Shown here one piece after another: positions 27,630 to 36,904 of a DNA stretch of 64,000 nt; position 1 is the first letter of the stretch, and the number at the start of each line of letters is the position of its first letter. Source of the DNA: Streptomyces hundungensis (lineage in GTDB: Bacteria > Actinomycetota > Actinomycetes > Streptomycetales > Streptomycetaceae); contig NZ_CP032698.1 in NCBI RefSeq assembly GCF_003627815.1, positions 2,542,001 to 2,606,000 of the forward strand, read 5' to 3'. A program made the position numbers and the translations under genes. The notes under the pieces are model-generated. The model did not search any database. It was not told where the DNA came from and saw only the letters and a program-made list of their open reading frames with translations.

Positions 27630-28589
27630 ATGCCGTTCACGGTCGTACGCATGAACCTGGTGGACCCGGACGCCACCGCCCAGTCGCTGTCCGCCCGCTA
27701 CCGGGCGGCCCTGGAGATGGCGGCGTACGCCGATGACCGGGGCATCGACACCGTGCAGACCGAGGAGCACCACGGCACGGACAACAACTGGCTGCCCTCC
27801 CCGTTCGCCTTCGCCGGCGCGGTCTTCGGCGCCACCCGGCGCATCGCGGTGACCGTCTCGGCGATCATCGGTCCGCTGTACGACCCGCTGCGTCTGGCCG
27901 AGGACATCGCGGTGCTCGACCTGGTGAGCGGCGGCCGGCTGGTGACGGTCTCGGGGATCGGGTACCGGCCGGCCGAGTACGAGCAGCAGGGCGTCGAGTG
28001 GGGGCGGCGCGGCAAGCTCCAGGACGAGCTGCTCGAAACCCTCCTGAAGGCGTGGAGCGGCGAGGAGTTCACCTATCGGGGGCGCCGGGTCCGGGTCACC
28101 CCGCGCCCGTTCACCGAGCCGCATCCGATGCTGCTGGTCGGCGGGTCGTCCCGGGCCGCCGCCCGTCGCGCGGCCCGGCTGGGCCTGCCGTTCTTCCCGA
28201 GCGCGCACCTGCCGGAGCTGGAGGCGTACTACAACGAGCAGCTCGCCGCGTACGGCACCGAGGGCTTCTGCATGATGCCGGCGGCGGTGACGCCGCTGCT
28301 GCACCTCAGCGAGGACCCGGACCGCACCTGGGCCGAGTACGGCGAGCACTTCCTGCACGAGGCGCGGATGTACGCGTCCTGGCAGTCCAAGGACATCCGC
28401 TCGGCGGTGAAGTCGGGGGCGACGACGGTGGAGGAGCTCCGCGCGGAGGGGGTGTACCGCGTGGTGACCCCGCAGGAGTGCGCGTCCCTGGAGGCCGACA
28501 GCCTGGTGCTGCACCCGCTGTGCGGGGGGATGCCGGTGGACGAGGCGTGGCGGAGCCTGCACCTGTTCTGCGAGCAGGCCCGGGGCTGA
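27630..28589 (+). CDS. LLM class flavin-dependent oxidoreductase
   Basis: This 319-residue luciferase-like monooxygenase has a TIM-barrel fold. Characteristic parts are IDTVQTEEHHGTDNNWLPSP near the start, VAVLDLVSGGRLVTVSGIGY-like barrel sequence, and HPMLLVGGSSRAAARRAARLGLPFF. It would use reduced flavin (FMN or F420) to oxidise an unknown substrate. GGTGGAGGGGG lies just upstream of ATG 27630. The preceding permease gene may supply its substrate, which is an inference from proximity only. A hairpin separates it from the convergent glcP gene. Confidence 0.85.
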   Translation: MPFTVVRMNLVDPDATAQSLSARYRAALEMAAYADDRGIDTVQTEEHHGTDNNWLPSPFAFAGAVFGATRRIAVTVSAIIGPLYDPLRLAEDIAVLDLVSGGRLVTVSGIGYRPAEYEQQGVEWGRRGKLQDELLETLLKAWSGEEFTYRGRRVRVTPRPFTEPHPMLLVGGSSRAAARRAARLGLPFFPSAHLPELEAYYNEQLAAYGTEGFCMMPAAVTPLLHLSEDPDRTWAEYGEHFLHEARMYASWQSKDIRSAVKSGATTVEELRAEGVYRVVTPQECASLEADSLVLHPLCGGMPVDEAWRSLHLFCEQARG

Positions 28590-28624
28590 CCTCCCCGAGG
28601 GGCCGAGCCCTCGCGCAAGCCAAA

Positions 28625-28653
28625 CGCCCCGGCTCGATGGGCGAGCCGGGGCG
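28625..28653. terminator. Bidirectional terminator between the LLM gene and glcP
   Basis: A perfect 12-bp stem CGCCCCGGCTCG with its complement and a 5-nt loop lies in the gap between two convergent genes. Confidence 0.75.
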
Positions 28654-28684
28654 GTTCGGTGAGAGGAGAGAGGGGCAGCGGGGA

Positions 28685-30103
28685 TTAGCCCATCTCCTCC
28701 AACGCCTTGCCCTTGGTCTCCTTGACGTACTTGAGCACGAAGGGGATCGAGAGCGCGGCGAAGATCGCGTAGATGACGTACGTGCCCGACAGGTTCCAGT
28801 CCGACAGGCTCGGGAAGCTGGCGGTGATGGCCCAGTTGGCGATCCACTGGGCGGCGGCGGCCACGCCGAGCGCGGCGGCGCGGATCCGGTTCGGGAACAT
28901 CTCGCCGAGGAAGACCCAGACCACCACGCCCCACGACAGGGCGAAGAAGAGCACGAAGACGTGGGCGGCGATCAGGGCCACCACGCCCTGGGTGTTGGGG
29001 AGCTTGCCGTCGACCAGGTGCGCGGAGAACGCCCAGGCCTCGACGGCGAGCGCGACCGCCATGCCGATGGAGCCGACCAGGGCGAGCGGCTTGCGGCCGA
29101 CCCGGTCGACGAGGACCATCGCGATCACGGTGCCGATGATGTTGATGATCGACGTGGTGAACGAGTAGAAGAACGAGCCGGACGGGTCGATGCCGACGGA
29201 CTGCCACAGCGTCGAGGAGTAGTAGAACGCGACGTTGATGCCGACGAGCTGCTGGAAGACCGACAGGCCGATGCCGACCCAGACGATGGGCAGGAAGCCC
29301 CACTTGGAGCCGAGCAGGTCCTTGAAGGACGACTTGTGCTCGGAGCGCATGGCGTGCTCGATCTCGGCGACGCGGGCGTCCAGGTCGACGTCCTTGCCCT
29401 CGACGTCGGCGAGCACCTTCTTGGCGTCGGCGTCGCGGCCGACGGAGATGAGGAAGCGCGGCGACTCGGGGATGGCGAAGGAGAGCAGCCCGTACAGGAC
29501 GGCCGGGATGACCATCACGCCGAGCATGACCTGCCAGGCCTCGATGCCCAGGAGCTTGCCGCGCTGGTCGCCGTCGGCGGCGTTGAGGATGCCCCAGTTC
29601 ACGAGCTGGGAGATGGCGATGCCGATGACGATGGCGGCCTGCTGGAAGGAGCCGAGCCGGCCGCGGTAGGCGGGCGGGGCGACCTCGGCGATGTAGGCCG
29701 GGCCGATGACCGAGGCCATGCCGATGGCGAAGCCGCCGATGATCCGCCAGAAGGCGAGGTCCCAGAGCGCGAACGGCAGGGCCGAGCCGATGGCGCTGAT
29801 GGTGAAGAGGGCCGCGGCGATCTGCATACAGCGGATGCGGCCGATGCGGTCGGCGATGCGGCCCGCGGTCGCGGCGCCGATGGCGCAGCCGATCAGGGCG
29901 ATGGCGATGACCTGGGCGAGCGTCCCGGAGCCGATGGAGTACCGGTCGCGGATCGCCTCTACGGCGCCGTTGATCACGGAACTGTCGTAGCCGAAGAGGA
30001 AGCCGCCCATCGCGGCCGCCGCCGTGATGAAGATGACATGGCCGAGGTGGTCCGGGGCGGTGTGGCCGCCTCCGGACGCCTGTGCCTGCGCGGTACTGGT
30101 CAC
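28685..30103 (-). CDS. glcP: Glucose/sugar:H+ symporter of the MFS (GlcP-type)
   Basis: This 472-residue sugar porter has 12 membrane segments and the family signatures GFLFGYDSSVINGAV, ADRIGRIRC, PESPRFLISVGR, VDRVGRKPLALVG and YVKETKGKALEEM. It closely resembles GlcP, the main glucose permease of S. coelicolor, whose uptake supports glucose kinase-dependent carbon repression. GTG 30103 is preceded by AGGAG. The upstream region has several TTCAAG/CTTGAA inverted repeats and a GCAACGTTGC site, so expression is probably controlled by a repressor. Confidence 0.9.
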   Translation of the reverse strand: MTSTAQAQASGGGHTAPDHLGHVIFITAAAAMGGFLFGYDSSVINGAVEAIRDRYSIGSGTLAQVIAIALIGCAIGAATAGRIADRIGRIRCMQIAAALFTISAIGSALPFALWDLAFWRIIGGFAIGMASVIGPAYIAEVAPPAYRGRLGSFQQAAIVIGIAISQLVNWGILNAADGDQRGKLLGIEAWQVMLGVMVIPAVLYGLLSFAIPESPRFLISVGRDADAKKVLADVEGKDVDLDARVAEIEHAMRSEHKSSFKDLLGSKWGFLPIVWVGIGLSVFQQLVGINVAFYYSSTLWQSVGIDPSGSFFYSFTTSIINIIGTVIAMVLVDRVGRKPLALVGSIGMAVALAVEAWAFSAHLVDGKLPNTQGVVALIAAHVFVLFFALSWGVVVWVFLGEMFPNRIRAAALGVAAAAQWIANWAITASFPSLSDWNLSGTYVIYAIFAALSIPFVLKYVKETKGKALEEMG

Positions 30104-30184
30104 GTGTACTCCTGGGGCCGCCCGGCAGCGTCGCCGGGCGTGAGGGGACTCTTCCAAGTGGCGCACAACTTCCCGTCACCCACC

Positions 30185-30297
30185 ACTTGAAGGTAAAAGC
30201 AACGTTGCAGAGACTATGCCTTCAAGTTTCGAAGTCAATACCTGTTCCCTTGTGAATTTGCAGGCACGACTCACCGAGTGATGTTCAAGTCTTGAAC
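30185..30297 (-). promoter_or_regulatory. Nested inverted repeats in the glcP promoter region
   Basis: ACTTGAAGG (30185-30193) and its exact complement CCTTCAAGT (30219-30227) flank GCAACGTTGC (30199-30208), a perfect 10-bp palindrome with the central CG typical of LacI-family operators. Further upstream lies GTTCAAG-t-CTTGAAC (30283-30297). The region is markedly AT-rich for this genome. The sites are 82-194 bp before the glcP start codon. Confidence 0.65.
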
Positions 30298-30336
30298 GAG
30301 CGATCGCAGCGCGAAGATCACGGACGCACCGGCGGG

Positions 30337-33300
30337 TCAGCGCAGCCGCTGGCTGATCACCTTGGAGACGCCGTCGCCCTGCATCGAGACGCCGTACAGC
30401 GCGTCGGCGACCTCCATGGTCCGCTTCTGGTGCGTGATCACGATCAGCTGCGAGGACTCCTGGAGCTCCCGCATGATCCGGATCAGCCGCTGGAGGTTGG
30501 TGTCGTCGAGCGCGGCCTCCACCTCGTCCATCACGTAGAACGGGCTGGGCCTGGCCTTGAAGATGGAGACCAGGAGGGCCACCGCGGTCAGCGAGCGCTC
30601 GCCCCCGGAGAGCAGCGAGAGACGCTTGATCTTCTTGCCCGGCGGGCGCGCCTCGACGTCGATCCCGGTGGTGAGCATGTTGGACGGGTCGGTCAGGACC
30701 AGCCGGCCCTCGCCGCCCGGGAAGAGCCGCGAGAAGACACCCTCGAACTCCCGGGCGGTGTCCCGGTAGGCCTCGGTGAAGACCTGCTCCACCCGCTCGT
30801 CCACCTCCTTCACCACTTGAAGGAGGTCGCCCCGGGTCTTCTTGAGGTCTTCCAGCTGCTCGGAAAGGAACTGGTGGCGCTCCTCCAGGGCCGCGAACTC
30901 CTCGAGGGCGAGCGGGTTGACCTTTCCGAGCTGCTGGAACGCCCGTTCGGCTGCCCGCAGCCTCTTCTCCTGCTCGGCCCGTACGTACGGGACCGGCTGG
31001 TTGCGCGGGTGGGTGGGGTCATCGGGCACCTCCTCTCCCTCGGCGGGCGGGGAGGGGACCACCGGCCGGTCGGGCCCGTACTCGGCCACGAGCCCGGCCG
31101 GCTCGACCCCCAGCTCCTCCAGCGCCTTGGTCTCCAGCTGCTCGATCCGCAGCCGCTTCTCCGCTCCTAGTACCTCGCCGCGGTGAACTGAATCGGTCAG
31201 CTTGTCGAGTTCTGCCTTGAGATCCCGGCCGGCCGCCCGGGCCCCGGTCAGCTCGCCCTCGCGCTCGGCCTTGGCGGACTCGGCCCCGGCCCGCTCGCGC
31301 TCGGCCCGCGTCAGCGACACCTCGACATGGGCGAGCAGGGTGCGGGCGCCGGACGCCACGGCTCGGGCGACGGCCGCCTCCTGGCGCAGCCGGGCCCGCC
31401 GCTGCTCGGCCCTGGCCCGCGCCTCGCGCTCGGCCCTCGCCCCCCGGTCGAGCGCCTCGGCCCGCCCGGCGAGCGCCTTGACGCGCTCCTCGTGGGTCCG
31501 GGCCTGGAGGCGGGCCTCCATCTCGGTCTGGCGGGCGTTGGCGCCGTCGGCCGCGAGCCGGTCGCGCACCGAGGTGTCCGGCTCCTCCTCGACCGGCGTC
31601 TCCTCGGCGACGAGCAGCCGCTCGGCCAGCTCCTCGGCCTCCTCCCTCGCCTTCTCCAGGGCGTCCTGGGCGCGGGCGGCCGCCGCCGCGGTCCGCTCGG
31701 CCTCCCCTGCCGCGCCCCTGGCCTGTCCTGCGAGCCGTCCGAGCTGCTGGGCCACCGAGGACCGCGCCTTCTCGGCGGCCCGCCTGCGCTCCCCCAACTC
31801 CTCCACGTGCACGGCCAGTTGACCGCGCCGCTCCTGCGCGACCCGCTGGGACTCGGCCAGTTCCCGGCAGCGTACGGCCAGGTCGGCGAGGTCGGCGGCG
31901 GCCTCGTCGACGGAGGCCTGGACCTCCAGGAGGCTGGGCGCGCCGGCCGAACCGCCGTGCGCGAAGTGGGCGCCGAGCACATCGCCCTCGGCGGTGACGG
32001 CGGTCAGCGCGGGCCGGGCGTAGACGAGGTCCTCGGCGTCCTCCAGGGTGGCGACCACCACGATGTCGCGCAGCAGACGCCGCACCGCGGGCATCAGTTC
32101 GGCGGGCCCGTGGACGAGGTCGGCGGCGCGGGGCGGGCCCTCACCGCGTGCGGGTCGCGCCTCCTCGTCGTCGGGGGCGCCGCTCAGGAGGAGGGCGGCG
32201 CGGCCGGCGTCCTGCTTGCGCAGCATCCGGATGGCTTCGGCGGCCGAGGAGGGGCCGCCCACCGCGATCGCGTCGGCGGCGACCCCCAGCGCGGCGGCGA
32301 GTGCCACCTCGTAGCCCGGGGCGACGGTGAGCAGTTGGGCGACGGGGCCGAGCAGCCCGGCGGGCGCGTCGCGGGCGTCGAGCAGCGCGCCCGTGCCGTC
32401 CTTGCGGCGAAGACCGAGCGCGAGGGCGTCGTGCCGGGCGGCGAGGGCGGCGCGTTCGCGCTCGGCGACGGTGGCCTCCTCGCGGGCGGCGGCGAGCGCA
32501 GCCTCGGCCCCGGCGAGCTCCCGCCGGGCCGCGTCATGGGCCTCGGCGAGCTCGCTGTCCTCGGCTTCGAGGCCGTCCACCTCGGCCTTGAGCTGCTCGT
32601 ACTCCCCCTGCGCGGTGGCGGCCCGCTCGCCCGCCTCGTCGCGCGCGGCGGCCAGCCGGTCGATCTCGGCCTGCGCCGAACCGGCCCTGCCGCGCGCGGC
32701 TTCGACCTGGCCGCGCAGCCGGGCGAGGCCCTCGCGCCGGTCCGCGATGGCCCGGGCCACATCCTTCAAACGGCGTTCCTCGACGGCGAGTTCCCCCTCC
32801 AGCTCGGCCCGGTGGGCGGCGGTGTCCTCCAGGGCGTGCTCGGCCGCTTCGAGCGCGGCCTCCAGCTCGGCCTCCTGCTCCCTGATCCGGGCGGCCTCGC
32901 GCTCCATGTCCTCCGGTTCGCGTCCGCGCCGCTCCTCGACGGGCTGGGCGCTCGCGCTCGTGACCCGGGCGTCGGCGAGCGAGATCGTGCCGCGTACCCG
33001 CTCGGCCAGCTGGGACAGCTCGTACCAGGTCTGCTGGGCGCGCTGGAGCCGGGGCGCCAACTGGCGTACCTGATCCTCGAGTTGGGCCTCGCGGGCGAGG
33101 GCGGCCTTAAGGTCCGCCTCGGCGCTCTCCTTGCGGCGCAGCAGCTCGGCCTCGTCGGCGATCTCGGCGCTGAGCGCCTCCCGCAGCGTCACGAGGTCGT
33201 CGGCGAGCAGCCGCAGCCTGGCGTCGCGCAGATCGGCCTGGATGACGGCGGCGCGGCGGGCGACGGCGGCCTGGCGGCCGAGCGGTTTGAGCTGGCGGCG

Positions 33301-33894
33301 CAGTTCGTCGGTGAGGTCCTGGACGCGGGCGAGGTTGGCCTTCATCGCGTCCAGCTTGCGCAGCGCCTTCTCCTTGCGCTTGCGGTGCTTGAGGACGCCC
33401 GCAGCCTCCTCGATGAAGGCGCGGCGCCCCATCGGGTCGGCGTGCAGGACCGAGTCGAGCTGGCCCTGCCCGACGATCACGTGCATCTCGCGGCCGATGC
33501 CGGAGTCGGAGAGCAGTTCCTGGATGTCGAGGAGCCGGCAGGTGTCGCCGTTGATCTGGTATTCGCTGCCGCCGTTGCGGAACATGATCCGCGTGATGGT
33601 GACTTCGGCGTATTCGATGGGCAGCGCGCCGTCGGAATTGTCGATGGTGAGGGAGACTTCGGCGCGGCCCAGCGGCGGGCGGCCGGTCGTCCCGGCGAAG
33701 ATGACGTCCTCCATCTTTCCGCCGCGCAGCGACTTGGCGCCCTGCTCGCCCATCACCCAGCTCAGCGCGTCCACGACATTGGACTTGCCGGATCCGTTGG
33801 GGCCCACCACACAGGTGATGCCCGGCTCGAACTTCAGCGTGGTCGCGGACGCGAATGATTTGAATCCGCGCAGGGTGAGGGCCTTGAGGTGCAC
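30337..33894 (-). CDS. smc: Chromosome segregation protein SMC
   Basis: This 1185-residue SMC ATPase organises and condenses chromosomes with ScpA/ScpB. The N-terminal head has Walker A in CVVGPNGSGKSNVVDALSW. Long coiled coils (about 170-500 and 670-1000) flank a hinge (APGYEVALAAALGVAADAI). The C-terminal head has the signature LSLLSGGERSLTAVAL and Walker B FYVMDEVEAALDD. ATG 33894 is the family start (MHLKALTLRGFKSFAS). The Asp/Glu/Ala/Arg-rich composition in the coils is normal for high-GC actinobacteria. Confidence 0.98.
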   Translation of the reverse strand: MHLKALTLRGFKSFASATTLKFEPGITCVVGPNGSGKSNVVDALSWVMGEQGAKSLRGGKMEDVIFAGTTGRPPLGRAEVSLTIDNSDGALPIEYAEVTITRIMFRNGGSEYQINGDTCRLLDIQELLSDSGIGREMHVIVGQGQLDSVLHADPMGRRAFIEEAAGVLKHRKRKEKALRKLDAMKANLARVQDLTDELRRQLKPLGRQAAVARRAAVIQADLRDARLRLLADDLVTLREALSAEIADEAELLRRKESAEADLKAALAREAQLEDQVRQLAPRLQRAQQTWYELSQLAERVRGTISLADARVTSASAQPVEERRGREPEDMEREAARIREQEAELEAALEAAEHALEDTAAHRAELEGELAVEERRLKDVARAIADRREGLARLRGQVEAARGRAGSAQAEIDRLAAARDEAGERAATAQGEYEQLKAEVDGLEAEDSELAEAHDAARRELAGAEAALAAAREEATVAERERAALAARHDALALGLRRKDGTGALLDARDAPAGLLGPVAQLLTVAPGYEVALAAALGVAADAIAVGGPSSAAEAIRMLRKQDAGRAALLLSGAPDDEEARPARGEGPPRAADLVHGPAELMPAVRRLLRDIVVVATLEDAEDLVYARPALTAVTAEGDVLGAHFAHGGSAGAPSLLEVQASVDEAAADLADLAVRCRELAESQRVAQERRGQLAVHVEELGERRRAAEKARSSVAQQLGRLAGQARGAAGEAERTAAAAARAQDALEKAREEAEELAERLLVAEETPVEEEPDTSVRDRLAADGANARQTEMEARLQARTHEERVKALAGRAEALDRGARAEREARARAEQRRARLRQEAAVARAVASGARTLLAHVEVSLTRAERERAGAESAKAEREGELTGARAAGRDLKAELDKLTDSVHRGEVLGAEKRLRIEQLETKALEELGVEPAGLVAEYGPDRPVVPSPPAEGEEVPDDPTHPRNQPVPYVRAEQEKRLRAAERAFQQLGKVNPLALEEFAALEERHQFLSEQLEDLKKTRGDLLQVVKEVDERVEQVFTEAYRDTAREFEGVFSRLFPGGEGRLVLTDPSNMLTTGIDVEARPPGKKIKRLSLLSGGERSLTAVALLVSIFKARPSPFYVMDEVEAALDDTNLQRLIRIMRELQESSQLIVITHQKRTMEVADALYGVSMQGDGVSKVISQRLR

Positions 33895-34000
33895 GCCGCC
33901 GGACTCTACCTTTCGCTCCCGGTTTCGCCCAGGAAGGTCCAGGGCAGATCAGTTGCTGGGAGAAAGGCAGCCGGCCCGGGCGTACCGGGCGGAAAGAAAG

Positions 34001-34022
34001 AAGGGACGCCGAAGCGTCCCTT
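34001..34022 (-). terminator. Terminator after the small coiled-coil gene
   Basis: A 9-bp stem AAGGGACGC/GCGTCCCTT with the tetraloop CGAA is followed on the minus strand by CTTTCTTTCC. It lies between the small coiled-coil gene and smc. Confidence 0.7.
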
Positions 34023-34092
34023 GCAATACATTGCAGGTCTTGCGGATCTCTCGATCGCGACGAGAGAGACGGAAGCCTTGGCCCACCCAGGA

Positions 34093-34311
34093 TCAGGTGA
34101 GTGCGGGCTCCGCCTGCGGGACGTCGATGTCGATGCCTTCGAGCAGCGAATCTCCGCGGTGCGAAGCGGCGGCAGCGGACAGCACGTCGTTCTCGGACTG
34201 AATCCGGTTGAGCTCGGACTCGAGGTCCTGGACGCGCTGCTGGAGCCGTCGCATCTCGGCGAGGAGTCGCGGGTCGGAACCGCCGACGTAACCGAGAAGC
34301 GCCTTTGCCAT
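34093..34311 (-). CDS. Small coiled-coil protein of unknown function
   Basis: This 72-residue protein begins MAKALLGYVGGSDPRLLAEM. A leucine-heptad helix from about residue 15 to 45 (RRLQQRVQDLESELNRIQSE) predicts a short coiled coil, and the protein ends with an acidic tail (GIDIDVPQAEPALT). It has no membrane or signal segment. ATG 34311 is followed by strong codon bias, which supports a real gene. It lies upstream of smc in the same direction but is separated by a terminator, so a shared role with SMC is only a possibility. I do not recognise the family. Confidence 0.75.
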   Translation of the reverse strand: MAKALLGYVGGSDPRLLAEMRRLQQRVQDLESELNRIQSENDVLSAAAASHRGDSLLEGIDIDVPQAEPALT

Positions 34312-34690
34312 GATGGATGGTCCTCCACACTGAGTGACCGACCGAAGCGGTGTGGGTCGTGAGGGAATCGCACCCGCGGTGCTTGGACTTGACTGCGGTT
34401 CTTCATGCCAAACAGCTAAGGTGCGCGGGGCTTCCAGAGTCTCACCAAAAAGTTTGACGGTCAACACGATCACGCCCCGTATCCATGGGCAGTCCGGGGG
34501 CCCGCGGCCGCGAACATGGGCGGCGCTGCCTCTCCTCGGAGCCCTGGGGGCGTGGAGATCTTCGTTACCTCCGCAGCCTTCCACGCCGGACGCGAGATGG
34601 CAACAGGCAGATCGTTCGAGGTCAGCGCGGGGTTGCCGCCCGGATGCGAGGGGTTACCGAGCATCGGTCACCGCCCGCGGCCGGGTGGGC
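34312..34690. other. Spacer between acylphosphatase and small coiled-coil genes
   Basis: About 380 bp hold no convincing gene. It probably carries the promoter for the small coiled-coil gene. A short palindrome TTGAC-g-GTCAA lies at 34454-34464. The open frames crossing it lack family features. Confidence 0.45.
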
Positions 34691-34984
34691 TCAGCGGATC
34701 GCGAAGCCGTCGTAGCCGCCGCGCACTGTGTCCCAGATCTCGGTGACTCCGTCGACCCGGCCCGGTGTGTCGTCGGAGCGGAGCCACTCCAGGAGACGGT
34801 GGCAATTCTCACGCGGCCCCTCGGCGACGATCTGGACGCGTCCGTCGTCCAGATTGAGGGCGAACCCGCTGAGGCCGCCGATCTCCAGAGCATTCGCCCT
34901 GGTGAACCAGCGGAAGCCGACTTGCTGTACTCGCCCGCGCACCCAGGCCGTGAGTCGAACATCTCCATGCGCATCTTCGTTCAT
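34691..34984 (-). CDS. acyP: Acylphosphatase
   Basis: This 97-residue enzyme hydrolyses acyl phosphates. The signature [17 protein letters not shown] contains the phosphate-binding Arg (VGFR), and the catalytic Asn lies in [17 protein letters not shown]. It starts [15 protein letters not shown] at ATG 34984, and the C-terminus is [14 protein letters not shown]. Acylphosphatase beside smc and mutM is conserved in actinobacteria. It is divergent from the CAP-protein gene across 180 bp. Confidence 0.93.
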   Translation of the reverse strand: MNEDAHGDVRLTAWVRGRVQQVGFRWFTRANALEIGGLSGFALNLDDGRVQIVAEGPRENCHRLLEWLRSDDTPGRVDGVTEIWDTVRGGYDGFAIR

Positions 34985-35164
34985 ACGTGCACGCTAACCG
35001 GCCAATTGCTCACGCGGCACTTCACCCCCATGCGCCATGGCGTACAGTCGCGACGCAATGAGCCTCACCCGTATGGGTTAGTGCGCATTTGATCATTTCG
35101 GGCCCGCTCGTGGCCCCGGCAATGCGGCCAGGCATTGCCCCCGGCATTGAGGAAGGCACAGCAG

Positions 35165-36064
35165 ATGGGACGCCATCGTCGCTCCGCCGCCGATCCCGCG
35201 CCCGCAGATGTCTCGGCGGCGCGGGACGGCCGGACCCAGGGCGCATCACGCCGGAAGAAGCGCGGGGCCGTGCCCGTGCGTACGGGGCTGCTCGGCGTCT
35301 CCGCCGCGGTGGCCGTGGGAGCGGTGGCCGTGGCGTCGGGCCTGCTGCCCGGCGGCGGTACGTTCCGGGTGAGCGGCGACACCGTGGCCGGCGGCCCGGC
35401 GCACGCGAGCCGGACCCCGGACGTGCGGGCGCAGGGCGGTGAGTCGGAGAAGCCGACGGCGTCCGCTCCCACTCCGACCCAGTCGGCGAAGGCCGCGCAC
35501 ACCCCGTCGGCCTCGCCCTCCCCCAGCGCTTCGGCCACGCCCTCCCCGCCCGCCTCGGCCTCCGCGCCCGCCCCGCGCAAGACGGCCGAGTCGCCTGCCC
35601 CGGCTCCGTCGAAGCCGGCCGCGCCCTCCGGCGCCGGAACCTCGCCGAGCCTCGTGCCCTCGCAGCGCGCGCAGCCGCCGAGCACCGAGGTCTCGGCGGC
35701 GGCCACCGTGCTGTCCCTGGTCAACCAGGAGCGGGCGCAGGCCGGTTGCCGCCCCGTGACGGCGGACCCCGCGCTCGCCTCGCTGGCCGGCGCCTTCAGC
35801 GTCGACATGGCGGCCCGCGGCTTCTTCGACCACACCGACCCGGACGGCAGGTCCCCGTGGGACCGGGCCGCGCGGGCGGGCGTCCAAGGCCTCGGCGGCG
35901 AGAACATCGCCCGCGGCCAAGCCGACGCCAAGGCCGCGATGGATTCCTGGATGAACAGCCCGGGCCATCGCGCGAACATCCTCAACTGCGAGTACAAGTC
36001 CCTGGGCGTCGGCGTGCACTTCGGTCCCGGCGGCCCCTGGTGGACCCAGGACTTCGGTTTCTGA
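35165..36064 (+). CDS. Secreted CAP/SCP-domain protein
   Basis: This 299-residue exported protein has an Arg/Lys-rich start, then a signal-anchor segment (LLGVSAAVAVGAVAVASGLL). A long low-complexity Pro/Ser/Ala/Thr linker (about residues 80-180) precedes a C-terminal CAP domain with VLSLVNQERAQAGCRPV, FFDHTDPDGRSPWDRA, GENIARGQ and NSPGHRANILNCEYKSLGVG. The His and Glu residues of the CAP cavity are present. Its function at the cell surface is unknown. ATG 35165 follows GAGGAAGG, which makes it preferable to the upstream ATG 35135. A strong bidirectional terminator follows. Confidence 0.88.
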   Translation: MGRHRRSAADPAPADVSAARDGRTQGASRRKKRGAVPVRTGLLGVSAAVAVGAVAVASGLLPGGGTFRVSGDTVAGGPAHASRTPDVRAQGGESEKPTASAPTPTQSAKAAHTPSASPSPSASATPSPPASASAPAPRKTAESPAPAPSKPAAPSGAGTSPSLVPSQRAQPPSTEVSAAATVLSLVNQERAQAGCRPVTADPALASLAGAFSVDMAARGFFDHTDPDGRSPWDRAARAGVQGLGGENIARGQADAKAAMDSWMNSPGHRANILNCEYKSLGVGVHFGPGGPWWTQDFGF

Positions 36065-36152
36065 TCATTCGCCGGGCGCCATGTGCGTACCGTCGAATGA
36101 TCAATTCCATCGCTCGTACGCAATCCCGGACGCGTTGTTTGTTCGTACGCAC

Positions 36153-36195
36153 ACGAAAGGGCCCTCACCGTTTCGAACGGTGAGGGCCCTTTCGT
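36153..36195. terminator. Bidirectional terminator between the CAP and flavodoxin genes
   Basis: A perfect 20-bp stem (36153-36172 with 36176-36195) with a 3-nt loop TCG lies between two convergent genes. It is flanked by A- and T-rich ends on both sides, a classic two-way terminator. Confidence 0.9.
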
Positions 36196-36231
36196 TTGGG
36201 CGCTCCGGGAATCCCGGTGCGCACAACGGGA

Positions 36232-36822
36232 TCAGACGCCGACGGCGGCCTTGCCCGAGAGGAAGACGCGGGTGGTCTCGGCGACGCGGCGGCCCAGGTG
36301 CTCGGCGGTCGCGACATCGGCCTTGTGGACCGCCTCGGGGCCCTCGTCGGAGTTGGTCTGGGCGCCGGCGCCGGAGAAGAAGCCGAGCCGGTTGAGGTCG
36401 TACTCGGAGGCCGTGGAGGAGTTCCAGCCGGGCTTCAGGCCGAGGTTCACCCAGTGCATGCCGTGCTGGGCGGCGAGGGTCTGGAAGAACTGCAAGGTGT
36501 GGCCCTTGTCGCCGCTCTTGGAGCCGGAGTTGGTGAAGCCGGCGGCGAGCTTGTCCTGCCAGGCGTCGGTGAACCAGCGCTTGGAGGTGGCCTCCGCGAA
36601 CTGGTGGAAGGCGCCGGACGCGGTGCCCATGTAGGTGGGCGAGCCGAAGACGATGGCGTCGGACGCGTCGAGCAGCTCCCACTCGGCCTCGGTGAGGGCG
36701 TCGACCTTGATGACGTGGACGGTGGCCCCGGCGTCGGCGGCGCCCCGGCGGACGGCCTCGGCGAGCACGGCGGTGTGGCCGTATCCGGAGTGATAGGCGA
36801 TCGAGACGACAGGAGTGATCAC
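36232..36822 (-). CDS. Flavodoxin family protein / NAD(P)H:quinone oxidoreductase-like
   Basis: This 196-residue flavodoxin-fold protein is similar to WrbA-type quinone oxidoreductases. The FMN phosphate loop is SIAYHSGYGHTAVLAEAV, the ring-binding part is AIVFGSPTYMGTASG, and FTNSGSKSGDKGHTLQFFQT follows. It probably performs two-electron quinone reduction, protecting against redox cycling. It is transcribed divergently from the HxlR regulator, with a large palindromic operator in between; such pairs often respond to quinones or aldehydes. ATG 36822 gives MITPVVSIAYHSG. Confidence 0.87.
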   Translation of the reverse strand: MITPVVSIAYHSGYGHTAVLAEAVRRGAADAGATVHVIKVDALTEAEWELLDASDAIVFGSPTYMGTASGAFHQFAEATSKRWFTDAWQDKLAAGFTNSGSKSGDKGHTLQFFQTLAAQHGMHWVNLGLKPGWNSSTASEYDLNRLGFFSGAGAQTNSDEGPEAVHKADVATAEHLGRRVAETTRVFLSGKAAVGV

Positions 36823-36904
36823 GGCGGTAATCCCCTCGGGGGCAGGAAAGGCGGCAGGGCGGATGCGACGGCCGGAAGCGGATCCGCTGCGGAGGCCCGC
36901 TGCG

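Noticed and set aside
26919..30179. 1086-codon minus-strand frame across the permease, LLM and glcP genes
   Set aside because: It is an open shadow frame in high-GC DNA. The real glcP uses another frame.
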